NCBI RefSeq assembly: GCF_000243215.1
Contig: NZ_JH594596.1
Location: forward strand, 2,893,507 to 2,957,506
Reading direction: 5' to 3'
Source: Odoribacter laneus YIT 12061
GTDB lineage: Bacteria > Bacteroidota > Bacteroidia > Bacteroidales > Marinifilaceae
Length of the DNA stretch: 64,000 bases
Shown piece by piece: positions 9,206-18,333 of the stretch. The position numbers and the translations under genes were made by a program. Position 1 is the first letter of the stretch, and each line of letters opens with the position of its first letter. A model generated the notes under the pieces. That model ran no database searches. It was given only the letters and a program-made list of their open reading frames with translations, and was not told the DNA's origin.

Positions 9206-10408
9206 ATGCCACAAATTTCAGAAATGGGAAAAATAATACCGGCTTCTCCTATTCGCAAGCTGGTTCCCTATGCCGACCAAGCCAAAGAAAAAGGGATTAA
9301 AGTATATCATCTTAACATCGGACAACCAGATATAGAAACTCCTCCTATCGCCTTGGAAGCTGTCAGGAATATGAAATTGTCTGTCATCGAATACACCCCC
9401 TCCGGAGGAAATCATACGTTAAAAGTAAAATTAGCAGGATATTACCAGCATTTAGGAATTAATATTCATGAAGAAGATATTTTAATTACGACAGGAGGTT
9501 CCGAAGCGATTTTATTTGCTTTTATGAGCACATTAAATCCCGGAGATGAAATCATTATTCCGGAACCTTTTTACGCCAATTATACAGCTTTTGCTGTTAT
9601 GACAGGCGTAAAAGTAAAGACAGTCACCTCCACTATTGAAAACAATTTTGCTTTACCTCCTATCAGTGAAATTGAAAAGCTGATCACTCCTGCAACAAAG
9701 GGTATTGTCATCATCAACCCCAACAATCCGACAGGTTACTTATACTCTAAAGAGGAATTAGAAGAGCTGGCTAAAATCATCAAAAAATACGATTTATATT
9801 TATACTCAGATGAAGTATACAGACGTTATTGTTACGATGGTCTGAAACATTTTTCTGTCATGAATTTACCGGGTATTGAACAGAATGTCGTTTTATTTGA
9901 TTCGATGTCAAAAAGATACAGTGAATGTGGTATCCGTGTAGGAGCTATCATTACCCGTAACAGAGAGATTTTAGCGACAGCTTTAAAATTCGGCATGGCG
10001 CGTCTGTGTCCTCCCGCTTTAGGGCAAATAGCCGCAGAAGCTTCTTTAGATACAACCGACGAATATTTCGAAAACGTTTACAATGAGTATATCGAACGGA
10101 GAGATTTTATGGTGGAAGCCCTGAATAAAATGCCGGGAGTCATTTGCCCGAAACCGAAAGGAGCTTTTTATTCCATCGTAAAATTACCTGTAGACGATGC
10201 CGACCGTTTTGCGAAATGGTTATTGGAAGATTTTAGTTATAACGGTCAAACAGTCATGGTGGCTCCTGCCAGTGGATTTTATCATACATCGGGTCTCGGA
10301 AAAAATGAAGTAAGAATCGCTTATGTTTTAAAAATCAGCGAACTGAAAAAAGCGATGGAGACCTTGGCTCAGGCTTTGAAAGAATATCCTGGAGCACAGC
10401 AGGCATAA
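9206..10408 (+). CDS. class I/II pyridoxal-phosphate aminotransferase (aspartate aminotransferase-like)
   Basis: Fold-type I PLP enzyme of 400 residues. Visible motifs: LNIGQPDIETPP at the N-terminus, INPNNPTGYLY near residue 175 (the Asn contacting the PLP ring oxygen), SDEVYRRYCYDG, and the Schiff-base lysine K236 in DSMSKRYSECGIRVG. The Arg that binds the substrate carboxylate is probably in the C-terminal VRIAYV segment. Many relatives are annotated as aspartate aminotransferase, but substrate range cannot be read from sequence. It is separate from the aromatic-operon aminotransferase at 22.4 kb. It stands alone between the Crp/Fnr gene and an acyltransferase. Confidence 0.9.
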   Translation: MPQISEMGKIIPASPIRKLVPYADQAKEKGIKVYHLNIGQPDIETPPIALEAVRNMKLSVIEYTPSGGNHTLKVKLAGYYQHLGINIHEEDILITTGGSEAILFAFMSTLNPGDEIIIPEPFYANYTAFAVMTGVKVKTVTSTIENNFALPPISEIEKLITPATKGIVIINPNNPTGYLYSKEELEELAKIIKKYDLYLYSDEVYRRYCYDGLKHFSVMNLPGIEQNVVLFDSMSKRYSECGIRVGAIITRNREILATALKFGMARLCPPALGQIAAEASLDTTDEYFENVYNEYIERRDFMVEALNKMPGVICPKPKGAFYSIVKLPVDDADRFAKWLLEDFSYNGQTVMVAPASGFYHTSGLGKNEVRIAYVLKISELKKAMETLAQALKEYPGAQQA

Positions 10409-10421
10409 CAGATAATTTTTC

Positions 10422-10429
10422 TATCTTTG
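10422..10429 (+). promoter_or_regulatory. -7 box upstream of the acyltransferase gene
   Basis: TATCTTTG matches TAnnTTTG, 45 bases upstream of the ATG at 10475. No clear TTTG was found at the expected -33 distance. Confidence 0.4.
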
Positions 10430-10474
10430 CAGCTTAGATGAAGCTGTGATTAAGATTTTTTAGAAAAAACAGAT

Positions 10475-11620
10475 ATGATATCCGACTCGAAATTTGACAG
10501 TATTAGACCCTATGTAGGGAGTGAAGTTGTTGCAGCAGCACAAAGACTCAGCAATGCGGAGGCGTTTCTATCCGTTTTCTCACAGCTTACTCAGATTGAT
10601 AAAAATGTAATCGCTGCGACGCTCAAGGACATCCATACCCGGGATGAATTCCAATGCAAATTTTTTGGTCCGGCGATTCAGTCGGTTATCGACCATACTT
10701 CAGACGGAGTTTCCATCAGCGGATTGGAAAATCTCAGACCGGATACTTCCTATCTGTTTATTTCTGATCACAGAGATATTATTCTGGATTCTGCTATATT
10801 GAATCTGTTGTTGAGAAAAAACGGTTTTAAATATACAGAAGCTGCTATCGGGAGTAATCTTCTGGTGAATGAATGGGTTACAGACCTGGTGAAATTGAAT
10901 TCCTGTTTCATTATAGAAAGGGATATTCCCGTCAGAGAAATGATCGTCAGCTCTGCCCTTCGTTCTGAATACATACGTGCCACAATTGAAGCTGGAGTCA
11001 ATTCTATATGGATTGCCCAAAAAGAAGGACGGACTAAAAACGGGGATGATAAAACACAACCCAGTTTACTGAAAATGTTCAAAATGAGCAGTTCTAAAGA
11101 TTTCGCAGAAAATTTCCGACAGCTCAAAATCGTGCCTTTGTCTATCTCTTATGAATGGGAGCCTTGCGACGATCTGAAGACAAATGAATTATACACCAAA
11201 ACGGTCAGCGAATACATAAAAACTCCGGAAGAAGATATGAAAAGTATGCAAACCGGTTTAGCCATGTATAAAGGCAGGATCAACTTTGTGGTAGACAAAC
11301 CCATTGATGACGAACTGGATGCAATAGCCAGTTTGCCATCCAATGGAGAAAGACTGGAAGTCCTTGCCCAGCTCATTGATTCAAAAATTCATAAAAACTT
11401 TAAATTATGGCCGAATAATTATATTGCTTATGATCTTTTGCATTCTGTCAATAAATTTTCAAAATTTTATAACGATGAAGAAAAAGAAAAATTTATTTGC
11501 ACAATGACTCAGAAAATCGACAAAATTGAGGGAAACCGTTCGCTATTGAATAACATTTATTTGGAGATTTATGCTAATCCTATTAAAAATTGTCTCCACC
11601 TAAAAGACACTGAGCAATAA
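10475..11620 (+). CDS. 1-acyl-sn-glycerol-3-phosphate acyltransferase-like protein
   Basis: A 381-residue protein related to the PlsC/LPLAT acyltransferases. The first acyltransferase block is FISDHRDIILDSAIL with His99; here H and the next conserved Asp are separated by five residues rather than four, a variant seen in this Bacteroidetes group. The third block is EGRTKNG at residue 184, equivalent to the usual E-G-T-R. There are no convincing transmembrane helices. The probable role is transfer of an acyl chain to a lysophospholipid or related acceptor; the acceptor is not certain. Two small proteins and gltX follow on the same strand with short gaps. Confidence 0.78.
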   Translation: MISDSKFDSIRPYVGSEVVAAAQRLSNAEAFLSVFSQLTQIDKNVIAATLKDIHTRDEFQCKFFGPAIQSVIDHTSDGVSISGLENLRPDTSYLFISDHRDIILDSAILNLLLRKNGFKYTEAAIGSNLLVNEWVTDLVKLNSCFIIERDIPVREMIVSSALRSEYIRATIEAGVNSIWIAQKEGRTKNGDDKTQPSLLKMFKMSSSKDFAENFRQLKIVPLSISYEWEPCDDLKTNELYTKTVSEYIKTPEEDMKSMQTGLAMYKGRINFVVDKPIDDELDAIASLPSNGERLEVLAQLIDSKIHKNFKLWPNNYIAYDLLHSVNKFSKFYNDEEKEKFICTMTQKIDKIEGNRSLLNNIYLEIYANPIKNCLHLKDTEQ

Positions 11621-11672
11621 AAATAAGCCTATTTTATTCCGTATCTGAAACTTAAACGAAAAACGAAAATTA

Positions 11673-11855
11673 ATGAAAACAGTCCGCTTACTCATTATTC
11701 TTGGTGCTTTTTTAATTATGATTTCCAGCGTATTTAGTCTGATGACAACGACGGACCGAACACCAGTATACATCAACATCTGCGCTATGTTAAGTTTAGC
11801 TATTGCCGTTTCGGTCATGAATTTCCAAAAAAACAACCGAAAAGACCGAAGATAA
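11673..11855 (+). CDS. small two-helix membrane protein, unknown function
   Basis: A 60-residue protein with two hydrophobic segments (residues about 5-24, RLLIILGAFLIMISSVFSLM, and about 32-50, VYINICAMLSLAIAVSVMNF) and a basic tail (KNNRKDRR), suggesting a hairpin in the inner membrane. No family recognised. It lies between the acyltransferase and another small gene, with a nine-base gap to the latter, which supports a real cotranscribed gene rather than a chance frame. Confidence 0.6.
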   Translation: MKTVRLLIILGAFLIMISSVFSLMTTTDRTPVYINICAMLSLAIAVSVMNFQKNNRKDRR

Positions 11856-11864
11856 AATCTCAAA

Positions 11865-12140
11865 ATGTATAAAGTTAAACGCACGATATACCTGAAAGAT
11901 CGCCATATAGACGTTTGGTTAGGGCTTGTAAGTAAAACCAAGAATGGGAAAAACGGGAAATATACCGTCTATTTACTTACGGATAACCCGGATAATCCTT
12001 TTAACCATGCAGAACCCATCTTAAGCGGCATTACCTCGAAAGAAACGGCCATCCGGAGAGGAATTGAATTTGTCAAAAATCTATTGCAAAATATTTCGGA
12101 TCGCACAGTCACTTCAGAGGACAAAAAATCAGAATTCTAA
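11865..12140 (+). CDS. hypothetical protein, 91 residues
   Basis: Small soluble protein, basic N-terminal half (MYKVKRTIYLKDRHIDVWLG) and an acidic/polar tail, with a pattern of short strands and one helix (ETAIRRGIEFVKNLLQN). No family recognised. Its position nine bases after a small membrane-protein gene and 27 bases before gltX suggests cotranscription. No signal peptide, no cysteines. Confidence 0.65.
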   Translation: MYKVKRTIYLKDRHIDVWLGLVSKTKNGKNGKYTVYLLTDNPDNPFNHAEPILSGITSKETAIRRGIEFVKNLLQNISDRTVTSEDKKSEF

Positions 12141-12167
12141 ATTGATTTTACATCAAAATTTGCCATA

Positions 12168-13691
12168 ATGGAAAGAAAAGTCAGAGTCAGATTTGCTCCA
12201 AGTCCCACAGGAGCACTTCATTTAGGGGGAGTGAGAACAGCCCTTTTCAACTATTTATTTGCCCGTCATCATAAAGGAGATTTCCTTTTACGTATAGAAG
12301 ATACCGACCAGACCAGATATGTACCCGGAGCAGAGGAATATATTATAAAATCTTTACAATGGTGCGGTTTAAAGGTGGATGAAGGAGTAGGAACAGGAGG
12401 AGAATACGGTCCCTACCGTCAAAGCGAAAGAAAAGACTTATATAAACAATACGCTTTACAATTAGTTGCATCCGGACACGCCTATTATTCTTTCGATACA
12501 GCTGAAGAATTGGACAATTACCGCAAATCCTGTGAAGCGCAAAAAGAAACGTTTATCTATAACGCTACCACACGGATAAAACTCCGGAACTCTCTTACAA
12601 TGGATGCTGATCAGGTAAGGCAATTACTGGAAGCAGGAGAGCCCTATGTCATCCGCTTTAAAATGCCTGAAAATGAAGAACTCCATTTAAAAGATATTAT
12701 CCGGGGAGAAGTTCGTTTCCATACCTCCTTATTGGACGACAAGGTTCTCTTCAAATCAGACGGTATGCCTACTTATCATTTAGCAAATGTAGTAGACGAC
12801 TACCTGATGAAAATTACACACGTCATCCGGGGAGAGGAATGGCTTCCCTCTCTTCCCCTGCATGTACTTTTATACAGAAGTTTCGGCTGGACAGAAGTGA
12901 TGCCTGAATTTGCGCATCTTCCCCTTATTCTGAAACCTGTAGGAAATGGGAAACTGAGCAAAAGGGATGGGAATAAGATGGGATTCCCCGTATTTCCAAT
13001 GCAATGGACAGACCCTGAGACCAAAGAAATATGGCATGGTTATAAAGAAGACGGATATTTTCCCGAAGCTTTTATCAATATGCTTGCTTTACTAGGCTGG
13101 AATGACGGAACGGATAAGGAAATTTTCTCGCTGGAAGAGTTATGTCAAGCCTTTTCGCTGGAAAGAGTCCATAAAGCAGGATCCCGGTTTGATCCGGAAA
13201 AAGCAAAATGGTTCAATCACAAATACCTGATTCATAAACCGGATACGGAACTCGCAATTCCCTTAAAAGAAATACTGGAAAGTAACGGCATTCAGGCAGA
13301 CCTATCTCAAATAGAAAAGGTATGCGGTTTAATGAAAGAACGGGCTAATTTCGTGAAAGATATTTATAACGACAGTTTATTCTTTTTCGTTACACCGGAA
13401 GAATACAATGAAAAAGACGTAAAAAAATACTGGAAAGAAGAATCCATACCCCTGATGCAGGAATTATATAATCTTCTCAGCAAAATCGAAGATTATTCTT
13501 TTGCCAACACTGAAAAAATTATTTCAGCATGGATTAACACCAAGGAAATCGGTTTTGGCAAAGTAATGAATCCTTTTAGAGTCGCCATCGTAGGAGCAGC
13601 CAAAGGACCACATATGTTCAATATTATTGAAATTATCGGGAAAACCGAAACATTAAAGCGGCTGGAAAAAGCATTAAACACACTAAAATAG
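12168..13691 (+). CDS. gltX: glutamyl-tRNA synthetase
   Basis: Class I aminoacyl-tRNA synthetase that charges tRNA-Glu. The HIGH-type signature is H18-L-G-G in FAPSPTGALHLGGVRTALFN and the KMSKS-type signature is GKLSKRDG near residue 262. The C-terminal anticodon-binding helical domain starts near residue 350. Length (507) is normal for a bacterial GltX. Many bacteria use a non-discriminating form that also charges tRNA-Gln; the sequence alone does not settle that. The downstream DUF4870 gene starts six bases after the stop. Confidence 0.97.
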   Translation: MERKVRVRFAPSPTGALHLGGVRTALFNYLFARHHKGDFLLRIEDTDQTRYVPGAEEYIIKSLQWCGLKVDEGVGTGGEYGPYRQSERKDLYKQYALQLVASGHAYYSFDTAEELDNYRKSCEAQKETFIYNATTRIKLRNSLTMDADQVRQLLEAGEPYVIRFKMPENEELHLKDIIRGEVRFHTSLLDDKVLFKSDGMPTYHLANVVDDYLMKITHVIRGEEWLPSLPLHVLLYRSFGWTEVMPEFAHLPLILKPVGNGKLSKRDGNKMGFPVFPMQWTDPETKEIWHGYKEDGYFPEAFINMLALLGWNDGTDKEIFSLEELCQAFSLERVHKAGSRFDPEKAKWFNHKYLIHKPDTELAIPLKEILESNGIQADLSQIEKVCGLMKERANFVKDIYNDSLFFFVTPEEYNEKDVKKYWKEESIPLMQELYNLLSKIEDYSFANTEKIISAWINTKEIGFGKVMNPFRVAIVGAAKGPHMFNIIEIIGKTETLKRLEKALNTLK

Positions 13692-13697
13692 AGATAC

Positions 13698-14048
13698 ATG
13701 GAAAATAGGATTTCTGATTCTGAAAAACAATATGCGATGTTTATTCACATCTCGCAATTTGCGGGAGTAATCATTCCCGGACTAGGATGGATTTTACCTT
13801 TGGTGTTGTGGTTAACAAAGAAGGACACCTCTTCCTATATTGACGCCAATGGAAAAATAGTAATGAACTGGATTATTTCCTGCTTCCTCTACGCCATAGG
13901 AGCTACGATCTTAACTTTTATCCTTATTGGGATTCCTCTTTTAATCGCTTTGGGAATATGCAGTCTTATATTTACAATTATTGGTGCAATACGGGCGAAT
14001 GACGGTATATTGTGGCCTTATCCCCTAAGCATCAAATTTATAAACTAA
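13698..14048 (+). CDS. DUF4870 domain-containing membrane protein
   Basis: A 116-residue protein with three hydrophobic helices: residues about 15-37 (HISQFAGVIIPGLGWILPLV), about 55-80 and about 80-100. The pattern of a first helix ending in W-L-x-K-K-D followed by NWIIS is typical of DUF4870 (Tic20-like) small membrane proteins, whose function is unknown. It lies six bases after gltX. A small inverted repeat (TCCTGTA 14056-14062, TACAGGA 14079-14085) follows its stop and could terminate transcription. Confidence 0.8.
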   Translation: MENRISDSEKQYAMFIHISQFAGVIIPGLGWILPLVLWLTKKDTSSYIDANGKIVMNWIISCFLYAIGATILTFILIGIPLLIALGICSLIFTIIGAIRANDGILWPYPLSIKFIN

Positions 14049-14074
14049 AGCATTCTCCTGTAGGGCTGTAAACG

Positions 14075-14581
14075 TCAATACAGGATAAAGTTATTTGCCT
14101 GCAACTCCCGGATAGCTTGTTCTTCATGCAGCAAAAAGGGATTTAGTTCCTGAGTGGTCAGGCTAGAAGGAGCGGGTACAAAAATGGTATTCGGATATTG
14201 CATGATAATATCATGCAATATTCTTACCCGTTTCATGTGAAAATCGGAAGAAACAACCCACAAAATATCCGGCTGCTCTTTTTCAATGACAAGTTTCGAC
14301 ATCCTAAAATCTTCGACAGTATTGGAAGACAACACAAATTCCAGGAAGTCATTTTCTTTCACTCCTTTATGCAAAAGATATTGTTTACTGTAGTAAGCAT
14401 GCGGTAAAGAGGTTGGATTAAACTGTTTCCCAAATCCTCCTGTACAAAGGAAACGGCTGTTTTTATTAAGCGAATAGAGCTCAAAGGCATAATTCAAACG
14501 ATCTAAAGCAATTCTGCTCAAATTGCCCTTTTCATCGTTAGGCGCTCCCAATACCAGTAAAATATTTTTCATATTCTTCAT
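14075..14581 (-). CDS. YdcF family (DUF218) protein
   Basis: A 168-residue protein of the YdcF/SanA-like DUF218 family, Rossmann-like. Visible features: the first strand and loop ILLVLGAPNDEKGNLSRIA, the FLCTGGFG strand near residue 50, the SSNTVEDFRMSK segment (the conserved Thr-x-E-[DN] of the family) and VVSSDFHMKRV. The family binds nucleotide or SAM-like ligands in some members and is linked to envelope processes in others; the function here is unknown. No N-terminal transmembrane helix is present. The start is taken as ATG 14581 (ATG 14572 is equally possible); an upstream TTG at 14626 adds residues not typical of the family. Confidence 0.75.
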   Translation of the reverse strand: MKNMKNILLVLGAPNDEKGNLSRIALDRLNYAFELYSLNKNSRFLCTGGFGKQFNPTSLPHAYYSKQYLLHKGVKENDFLEFVLSSNTVEDFRMSKLVIEKEQPDILWVVSSDFHMKRVRILHDIIMQYPNTIFVPAPSSLTTQELNPFLLHEEQAIRELQANNFILY

Positions 14582-14806
14582 TCCACTATTCAAAAGTTTC
14601 CCCAAATCAAACAAATATCCATACAAAAATAGATATAAAAAACAAACTGATTTAATCCTTTATTTAAATAACAAAAGACTTATCTTATACTCCCGTACAA
14701 AAATATCATTTTTAATCAGGAAAAAATCCTCTTTTGTGTCCCTACTGTGTATTTTATTTGTAACTTTTCTGCCCCTTTATACGTCATTTTGGAAAATATG
14801 TCTTCT

Positions 14807-16000
14807 ATGAAAAATCTTTTATTTGGCTTTATTTGCCTGATTTCAGGTATGGCTTCTTCCGTATTTGCCCAAAACTGTAGTTATCGCATATATGGACATA
14901 TTTCTACTGTAGACAATGAAAAATTCTCCGGCTACATTACCTGGGGAAAGAATCAATTATACTGGACAGATCTTTTTCAAGCTCTCAAACCGAAAAATCC
15001 TTATGCCCACTATTTTAAACCTGAGGACGGAGTACTTTTTAATCACTCAGGCAAAACATCGTCAGTCCCCCCCCAACATATATTTGCCTGCCGATTCGGA
15101 GATATAAAAACCATAGAATTGAGCGGCATAAACCAAATTAATCTTCACATTCAGAGTGGTTATCAAATCCTATTAAAAAAAGGCAGTTTTAAAGATATAA
15201 ACACTCCCATCTCTCTTCAAATATCAGCACAAGAAGAAATAGAGATTCCCTGGGAAAAAATAGCTAAAATTGAATTCGACGCCTCGCCCGATTCTTTTTG
15301 TCCGCCTCATACTCTTCCGATTACCGGTATCGTTCAAACCAAACAAGGGATTTATAAAGGATTTATTAGCTGGAACAAGAAAAAAACAATCACAGATACG
15401 TTTAAAGCCAAAACAGCCCGAGGAGAAATCTATATAAGCTTTTCTCAAATCAAAAGAATCCTCAAAGCTCCGAACGGCTATCGGCTCATTTTAAAAAACG
15501 GAGAAGTAAAGGATTTAAAGACCATCGAAAATCTTCGGGAAATTACAGTAAATATGCCAAACATTGGTATTGTGACCATCCCGGCAAGCAAATTGGAATC
15601 TTTGAACATAGAAGAAATTCCACTGCCTTCCTATGCTGATTTCTCGGACCAAACGCCTCTTTATGGGGAGATTTTAACCCGCAAAGGAGAAAAAATAAAA
15701 GGAAGGCTAGCTTACGATTTAGATGAAGCGATGAATTTTGAACTCCTGGAAGGGGAAAATGATAATATCGAATATTCTATCCCTTTTAAATACCTCCAAT
15801 CAATAGAACCGAAAAACTATAAATATTCTTATATCACTCTCACAAACGGAGCGGCTCTCAGCTTAGGAGATTCCGTAGATGTAGGCGCTGAAAACAGTGG
15901 CATTCTGATATTTCCGGAGGATAGCATACCCGTTTATGTTCCCTGGAAAGAAATCCGTTTGATTACTTTTGAAAATCAAGCCCGTTCTACTCCGGAATAA
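14807..16000 (+). CDS. secreted protein with three tandem repeats, unknown function
   Basis: About 397 residues beginning with a clear signal peptide (MKNLLFGFICLISGMASSVFAQ, cleavage after SVFA). The mature part contains three related units of about 120 residues. Each starts with a G-x-I or G-x-V strand and a Lys-Gly pair (YGHISTVDNEKFSGYITW; TGIVQTKQGIYKGFISW; YGEILTRKGEKIKGRLAY) and ends with IPWEKIAKIEF, IPASKLESLNI or VPWKEIRLITF. The units look all-beta. No known family or catalytic motif is recognised. Start: ATG 14807 gives the cleanest signal peptide; ATG 14798 is also possible. Its 3' end overlaps the convergent dus gene by 25 bases. Confidence 0.75.
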   Translation: MKNLLFGFICLISGMASSVFAQNCSYRIYGHISTVDNEKFSGYITWGKNQLYWTDLFQALKPKNPYAHYFKPEDGVLFNHSGKTSSVPPQHIFACRFGDIKTIELSGINQINLHIQSGYQILLKKGSFKDINTPISLQISAQEEIEIPWEKIAKIEFDASPDSFCPPHTLPITGIVQTKQGIYKGFISWNKKKTITDTFKAKTARGEIYISFSQIKRILKAPNGYRLILKNGEVKDLKTIENLREITVNMPNIGIVTIPASKLESLNIEEIPLPSYADFSDQTPLYGEILTRKGEKIKGRLAYDLDEAMNFELLEGENDNIEYSIPFKYLQSIEPKNYKYSYITLTNGAALSLGDSVDVGAENSGILIFPEDSIPVYVPWKEIRLITFENQARSTPE

Positions 16001-16965
16001 CGTTCCCGGATAAGTTCGAAGATCCGCCAAAGTTCCTCTATAGACTCAGCTCTTAACATTTGTATCCGTAATTCCCGGAAATGAGGTAAGCCTTTAAACA
16101 TAGCTGCCATATGCCGGCGCATATGAAGAATACCTCTTATTTCATCAATCCAGTCGACAGATAATAATATTTGTTCTTTTAAAATATCAATTTGTTCTGC
16201 AACAGATAAATCCGGTAACATTTCTCCGGTTTGAAAATAATGCTTGATTTGTTTAAAAATCCAAGGTCGCCCAATCGCCCCCCGTCCGATCATAACAGCA
16301 TCTACTCCGTATTTATCAAAAGCCTCTTTAGCCTTTTGAGGAGACGTGATATCTCCGTTTCCAATAATCGGGATTTGGATTCTCGGATTATTTTTTACTC
16401 TTCCAATAGGTTCCCAATCCGCTTCCCCCGCATACATCTGAGAACGGGTACGCCCGTGTATAGCCAAAGCTTGTATCCCCACATCCTGCAAACGTTCGGC
16501 AATATCTTCGATAATAATATGTTCACAATCCCACCCCAAACGGGTTTTAGCTGTAACCGGAACCTTCACGGCCTTGACAATTCGTTCCGCCATCTCTATC
16601 ATAAGAGGAATATCTTTTAACAACCCTGCACCAGCTCCTTTCTGGGCTACTCTTTTTACAGGACAACCAAAATTCAGATCGATGAAATCCGGCTGCACTT
16701 CCTCTACGATTTTAGCGGCCTCCGTCATAGAATCAATATAACGGCCATAAATCTGAATCGTTACAGGACGTTCAGATTCTTCTATCGTCAATTTTTTCAA
16801 AGATTTATGAACAGAGCGAACCAGGGCATCCGCAGAAACGAACTCTGAATATAACCAATCTGCTCCAAATTCTTTACAAAACTTTCGAAAAGGAGGATTG
16901 GTCACATCTTCCATAGGCGCCAACACCAAAGGATATTTTCCTAATTCTTTTCCTGCTATCTGCAT
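15976..16965 (-). CDS. dusB: tRNA-dihydrouridine synthase
   Basis: FMN-dependent enzyme that reduces specific uridines in tRNA to dihydrouridine. The TIM-barrel N-terminus has LVLAPMEDVTNPPFRKFCKE. The catalytic cysteine is C101 in DLNFGCPVKRV, followed by QKGAGAGLL; the FMN-phosphate segments IIGNGDI and AVMIGRGAIGRPW are present, and a C-terminal helical tRNA-binding domain follows. Length 329 fits DusB. The assignment to the DusB subgroup rests on the KGAGAGLL and GRGAIGRPWIF motifs. It overlaps the secreted repeat protein tail-to-tail. Confidence 0.93.
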   Translation of the reverse strand: MQIAGKELGKYPLVLAPMEDVTNPPFRKFCKEFGADWLYSEFVSADALVRSVHKSLKKLTIEESERPVTIQIYGRYIDSMTEAAKIVEEVQPDFIDLNFGCPVKRVAQKGAGAGLLKDIPLMIEMAERIVKAVKVPVTAKTRLGWDCEHIIIEDIAERLQDVGIQALAIHGRTRSQMYAGEADWEPIGRVKNNPRIQIPIIGNGDITSPQKAKEAFDKYGVDAVMIGRGAIGRPWIFKQIKHYFQTGEMLPDLSVAEQIDILKEQILLSVDWIDEIRGILHMRRHMAAMFKGLPHFRELRIQMLRAESIEELWRIFELIRERYSGVERA

Positions 16966-17151
16966 AAACTTAAAAACTAAAGGATTTGATTAAATATTTT
17001 TTACAACTTCACAATAATGAGGGATTCTCCGGAATGCCAAATCTGTTAAAGCATCCTAAAACTTTTGATTTCTGTCCGAAGAATATTTGAATACATCTGA
17101 TTATTAAATAAGTTTGCTGCAAAAATAACAAATTAAACCATTCTTAAAATC

Positions 17152-17664
17152 ATGCTTGTACTAAAATTACTATTGTCCCTCCTGACCCTTTTACCTACTG
17201 ACGCCCGTTGGCAACGAATCGAAACAGATCAACATATCTCCTTTTTATTCCCGAATAATGTACAAAAATTACAGAGAAAGACAAATGGAATCCCTTCTTA
17301 TATTTACCAAACAAAAGATTTAACCTGTGTTTTCGGAGTGGTATGTTCCGATTTTTCAAATCAAAAAATATCTTTTTCCGATCCAAACCATGCATTAGCA
17401 ATATACGAACAATTGAAAAAAGGTTCTGTAGATATGGAAACTGCTATCCTGAAAAATGAACAAACAGTTCCTTATGAAAACATGCTTATCAAAGAAATAG
17501 AATATTCTATTATTAAAGATAAATATGAAATGACCTACTTTAAACGGTTTATATTTAGAAATAATAAAGTTTATCAAGTTACAATTGGAGCTAAAACCAG
17601 ACATTTTGATATTTTAAAAGAAGAAAGAGAAATTTTCTTCAATTCCTTCTTATTTACAGATTGA
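17152..17664 (+). CDS. hypothetical secreted protein, 170 residues
   Basis: The N-terminus is a short hydrophobic signal sequence (MLVLKLLLSLLTLLPTDA) followed by a polar, beta-rich domain (WQRIETDQHISFLFPN). Two cysteines near residues 60-67 (TCVFGVVC) could pair. The overall pattern (trans-periplasmic protein with an FLFP-type N-terminal strand and a C-terminal FFNSFLF) resembles small exported proteins of unknown function in Bacteroidetes. It stands alone, 150 bases upstream of the ECF sigma factor gene on the same strand; no functional link can be shown. Confidence 0.6.
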   Translation: MLVLKLLLSLLTLLPTDARWQRIETDQHISFLFPNNVQKLQRKTNGIPSYIYQTKDLTCVFGVVCSDFSNQKISFSDPNHALAIYEQLKKGSVDMETAILKNEQTVPYENMLIKEIEYSIIKDKYEMTYFKRFIFRNNKVYQVTIGAKTRHFDILKEEREIFFNSFLFTD

Positions 17665-17816
17665 TTGAAGTCTGAATGTATAACCTCTTTCAGGCTAATA
17701 TGACTTTACTAAAAACTCAAAATATAAAACCTTCGGAAAGCCAGCTTAAAAGGAGGAATGCAAACATTTGAAATAATCTGTAACTTTTCATTATATTCGT
17801 TCGTCCCATACAAGAT

Positions 17817-18302
17817 ATGAATAGAAACGAATATAATTTAAGTGTAGACAAATTCTCTGACGATGTATTTCGTTTTATTTACAAGACCTGTCATAATAAG
17901 GAATTAGCGGAAGATATCATTCAAGACGCTTATATGGTACTTTGGGAACATGTCGGAGAAATCACGTTCGAAAAAGCAAAAGCTTTTCTCTTTACGACTT
18001 CTTATCACAAAATGATCGATATATTCCGGCGGGAAAAGAGAAATAAAGATATAGAAAATATAAATCCGGAATATTATTTATCTGGCACGCAATCACCTGA
18101 TTTACAAGATATTTTAGAATTTGCACTAAACAAATTATCCCCTGTCCAAAAAACAGTTATTTTATTGAGAGATTATGAAAATTATTCTTACCAAGAAATA
18201 GCAGACATTACTCATTTATCCGAAAGTCAGGTAAAAGTATATATTTTTAGAGCCCGCAATTCTATGAAAGAATTTATCCGAAAACCTGATTTAATCGTGT
18301 AA
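17817..18302 (+). CDS. ECF-type RNA polymerase sigma factor
   Basis: A 161-residue sigma-70 family protein with only regions 2 and 4. Region 2 spans residues about 10-75 (ELAEDIIQDAYMVLWEH, then FTTSYHKMIDIFRREKR, the -10 recognition helix). Region 4 spans about 105-155 (LSPVQKTVILLRDYENYSYQ, EIADITHLSESQVKVYIF, the -35 helix-turn-helix). The next gene, 31 bases downstream, encodes a single-pass membrane protein with the placing of an anti-sigma factor. No TonB receptor gene is adjacent, so this is not a standard FecI/FecR/SusC unit. Confidence 0.93.
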   Translation: MNRNEYNLSVDKFSDDVFRFIYKTCHNKELAEDIIQDAYMVLWEHVGEITFEKAKAFLFTTSYHKMIDIFRREKRNKDIENINPEYYLSGTQSPDLQDILEFALNKLSPVQKTVILLRDYENYSYQEIADITHLSESQVKVYIFRARNSMKEFIRKPDLIV

Positions 18303-18333
18303 CTCTATAAGGAAGGGTTTAATTGATTTAAAT

